Shown here in pieces: positions 61,626-64,000 of a stretch of DNA of 64,000 bases. The DNA is from Vandiemenella viatica (taxonomy: Eukaryota; Arthropoda; Insecta; Orthoptera; Morabidae): the NCBI GenBank assembly GCA_031002005.1, contig JARYHS010008074.1:349022932-349086931 (forward strand). The letters are read 5' to 3'. Position 1 is the stretch's first letter, and every line of letters starts with the position of its first letter. Made by a program: the position numbers and the translations under genes. Below the pieces are notes generated by a model. It ran no database searches. It was given only the letters and a program-made list of their open reading frames with translations, and had not been told where the DNA came from.

Positions 61626-63440
61626 CTGAAATAGAGGGAAACAAAAATCTGAAGCAAAAAATCTAATGCAGCCAGCCAGATTTTTTTGAGTGTATCATAG
61701 CAGTATTCAACACTTTCAGGAACCTGAAAACAGCACTGCATTCAATGATAAGACTTGTTGCAGGGCTAATCTCATGATGATAGAGCAAAATTAAACCAAC
61801 CTGGAGGTGGAGAGGCTACTTGGAAGTGCCGTCTCTAATAAAGGTATTATGTCTATTAACACTATTTACGTTAGAGTACACTAGGTATGAACCATAGCTA
61901 AATAGAGGTATAAATGTTTTTGTACTGAAATGCCAGTTGAAGCTATAATGTATCCCACTTATAGTTATGAGGGGGTTAGGAGAATGCCCTTTATTAAATT
62001 AGAGGTTGATGATGAGTGGATAACAATAGAAGAACAAACAGACTCTGGTAAGAGATAATTTTTAGTACCAAAGAAGTGGAAAAGCTGATGTAAAAAGAAA
62101 AAGTTAGATGAAGGGTAAGGATGAGAACATGTCAAAACCTGACATCATACTGGGAGCACAATGAACAAAATCATATATTCTGGAAAATTCAGTGCAAATG
62201 CACAAACCAGATAAAGCTATAGGGGTTAACAGGAGGAGTGCTACGTAATGAAGTTTTCTGTGATAGTTATACAGTACAATGTAGAAACAGAAGATGAAAT
62301 GTTAGCAGGTTATTCAAACCAGTTAGCCACTGGTATTTACAAATGATATTCAGAAGTTGTTAGTGATACATTTCTACAGAAACAGAAAGGAAGAGCACCT
62401 TTGCTGTTTATATTCAAGTGGCAGTATGAAATAAGCAAACATGATTTCATATCTGAAGATCCAAGGAAGAAGTCAAATCATTGTTACAGGTTAGTATTAA
62501 GGATACAATGTCAAAAAGAAAGGAAACAGGATTAGTAACATCAATTAGCAAACACCATGATGGCACAAGAAAGACAGGTCAGGATGTCTTCTTAACTAAA
62601 GGACTTTTGAGGTCTAATGTGATACAGGAAAAATTAATTGTTAGTAAACCAGTGGCTAATAAAGTGGCGGATTACCTAAAATTCTGAGAAAATCATATAT
62701 TTGTAGGAATATTTTAGAGAAAGATTCCGTATTTGAAAGGAGGGCACTAGTGCAATAGGGAGGAAGAGGTGATTGTTCAAAGAGATAATAAGAATGGGGA
62801 TTGAACTGTTTATTCATAACAACAAAATGATGGGCTTAAAAGTGATTATTTATGAAAATCCCAATCAATGGCCTTATGCAAGATATTCTGGATGAAATGG
62901 AGGGCCAGTTAATAAAGTGGTGCCAGATGTGTTCGAGGCAATTGATAGTGAGCCATAGCATGATGGAGAGTGATATGCAGTCTGGTAGGTCAACACAGAA
63001 TGAAGATGACTGTCAAACAGAGTCAACTGATTAGAAATGTTAGAAAAGAGGGGGGGGGGGTTTATTTCTGGTGAAAGGTATGACAGGTTATCATCTTGAG
63101 CTATTATTCAATTACAAGCTCAGTTGTAAGGACATGTTGGATATACAGATGGGAAAGGCTTTAAAAACCTGTATCAATTAGAGAAGGTATCACAAGGGGA
63201 TGTAAGAGGCAATTTACTTAACTGGGCTATGAAACCTTGGTATATCTCTTGTATGAGTGTAATGATATGAAACTCATACTATGTGAAACAAATGCTAAAG
63301 TTAGAGGCAATGTAACATTGGGCAGCTAGATTTGTCTACAGAAAACACGCACGATACAAACTCTACAAAATGTTACAAATAAACTGGGTGGCAGTTGTTG
63401 GAAGGCAAAAGGCAGAAAATGAAGAGGTATGTATAAGGAC
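61626..63440 (+). mobile_element. Degraded LINE remnant, plus strand
   Basis: Fragments DILDEMEGQLIKWCQMCSRQ (about 62866-62940), resembling the 'LQxDLxxLxKWxxxWQMxxN' region after RT motif C, and AARFVYRKHARYKLYKMLQ to NWVAVVGRQKAEN (about 63325-63420), resembling the 'RRAARFVxxxYxxxxSVTxMLxxLxW' thumb of CR1/Jockey-like LINEs. No catalytic motif is readable. The stretch before 62400 is only tentatively included, and the immediate exon flank (61626-61680) is not LINE. Confidence 0.45.
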
Positions 63441-64000
63441 AAGTTTCAGTGATTATGGTACATTCACTTAGAATTCAAGTTATTATTTTAATTACTACAT
63501 ACTTCACGTCACTGCCCCCACTGTTACCTGTCCCTTCTAGCCGACTGCTGAATTGCTGTATACAAGCATGTCTGCAGACATGTGTATACTAAATTTAAAG
63601 AAAAAGGAAGTAGAAACCAATTAATTTTTACGTCTATCCACAAGGACCTTAATAATAAATACATCTAAATGTAGCTGAAATGTAGTTAGATATTTTGAAA
63701 ATTTAATATTATTAAGTTTTTGCAATGAAGTCTTCACAGATGAACCACTGGATTGTGCCTTGAAAACACAATATTTCAACATTTGTGCAGGTCGGCTGAC
63801 TTATAGATACTGAGACAACTCTTTTTTTTTTATTATCCTCCATTTCCCCTGCTGAAGGCAGGGGGTGGGTCGCTGTAGGACGTGAGCTCTTTTCAGCCCA
63901 AGGGGTTTACATTTTATCTGGGATTTCATTTATTTGAGAACATTTTAATACTATTAACTTAAATCTAATTCCTTAATTTTTAATTTGGGTTTAGAATTTT
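63441..64000. other. Intron 0 sequence with a decayed PLE end at 63722-63815 (minus strand)
   Basis: The minus strand reads CAGCCGACCTGCACAAATGT, GAAATATTGTGTTTTC and later GTGAAGACTTCATTGC, aligning with the PLE 3' end at 17448-17367. The remainder holds a T10 run and a GC-richer block (about 63838-63905) that I cannot assign. Confidence 0.5.

Larger units (their letters stand above)
56286..59900 (+). pseudogene. hAT transposase (ZMYM1/DUF4371-like), broken
   Basis: Segments: LAFRGSSEKLECSNKGNFLS (the 'RGHxE...NxGNFL' DUF4371 motif), DTTQDFAKVDQLSEVYRYVK, LAEEILSSLEEKNLDLTKCR followed by GYDGAAVMSDAYSG, AAPNLNLVLNDAVEG, and PIRWAGRHE. After the LINE insertion come KIRGRFEELVSEASDVCSRW and KAERFFSKLKLIKNYLRRTM with SSLALLSVE, which is the hAT C-terminal dimerisation domain. 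Stops and at least four frame changes make it inactive. Confidence 0.85.
55994..60519 (+). mobile_element. hAT-superfamily element with perfect 8-bp TSD, nested in PLE
   Basis: The ends CAGGCCCGTAACTACC and inverted CAGGGCCATAACTAAA pair. The target duplication ATGTTACA is identical at 55986-55993 and 60520-60527. The 4526-bp body contains broken transposase and a LINE insertion (57379-59173). Without the LINE, it would be about 2.7 kb. Confidence 0.93.
55531..60600 (+). pseudogene. PLE C-terminal fragment and 3' end, plus strand, split by hAT
   Basis: SAIAEHCIETRHRHTIKYED, VYKEAIEIRLRSNHINKDDE and LSQASNLALKWLRKHQ match the inverted copy at 55133-55530. It then runs into the 3' UTR with CCTGAAGATGATGGCATGTT at 55965. 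The hAT insertion follows, and the PLE resumes at 60520 with ACACTATCGAAAATTCG and CAATTGATCCAGCTGCATG to GAGATCTTCAACC. Joined, it shows a complete 3' end. The N-terminal and RT parts are missing. Confidence 0.78.

Noticed and set aside
1..64000. CRISPR arrays, bacterial operons, riboswitches
   Set aside because: The sequence is eukaryotic; repeats seen are transposon-derived or satellites without spacer structure.

Overview
This window is nuclear DNA from an animal, almost certainly an arthropod. One large spliced host gene on the minus strand sits in a dense mass of nested transposable elements. Insect-type mariner, piggyBac, Gypsy, CR1-like and Penelope-like elements support an arthropod. 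Two tRNA-derived SINEs of a type I associate with Orthoptera and related orders make a polyneopteran insect my tentative guess. The species is not determinable by reading.

Host gene: eight coding exons on the minus strand (61625-61480, 49351-49240, 48732-48584, 48411-48221, 48139-48040, 39636-39322, 29381-29280, 6532-6318) encode the C-terminal ~440 residues of a KIAA0319/KIAA0319-like protein. The order is half a PKD domain, two full PKD domains, the membrane-proximal region, a Cys-rich EGF-like segment, one transmembrane helix and a short tail with a YSLL sorting motif. All seven splice junctions have AG/GT boundaries and consistent phases once one extra base is allowed in a homopolymer at 61511-61516. 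The 5' exons lie beyond the right edge. Introns range from 81 bp to 22.7 kb, and the long ones hold nearly all the repeats.

Layout. 1-994: 3' end of a Helitron. 995-1322: foldback MITE. 1700-3590: degenerate tandem array with a CATA tail. 4716-5901: decayed Tc1/mariner element. 6318-6532: last exon. 6877-10273: MITEs. 10795-20437: degraded Gypsy element carrying a nested mariner and an inverted pair of Penelope ends. 21822-24930: piggyBac relic carrying a structurally intact DD41D mariner-superfamily element with perfect terminal repeats. 25040-28990: near full-length CR1-like LINE (SGNH esterase, endonuclease, RT). 29280-29381: exon. 31298-31542: SINE. 31600-36125: Penelope-like element (PLE) split by a piggyBac relic that carries five 43-bp repeats. 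36203-37337: 1.1-kb near-perfect hairpin of two inverted PLE ends. 37380-47000: more PLE fragments, an exon, a hAT MITE and a SINE. 48040-49351: four-exon cluster. 50262-51660: second CR1-like LINE. 51693-54955: foldback element and a second tandem array. 55133-60600: inverted PLE ends, one split by a 4.5-kb hAT element that is itself split by a LINE. 61480-61625: most 5' exon seen. 61900-64000: LINE and PLE remnants.

The nesting gives relative ages: Gypsy before mariner, piggyBac before DD41D element, PLE before piggyBac, and PLE before hAT before LINE. The most unusual signal is that PLE ends keep recurring as inverted pairs, and many carry a covarying stem flanked by CUGANGA-like and GAAA boxes. 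That resembles a hammerhead-ribozyme core, a feature reported for PLEs.
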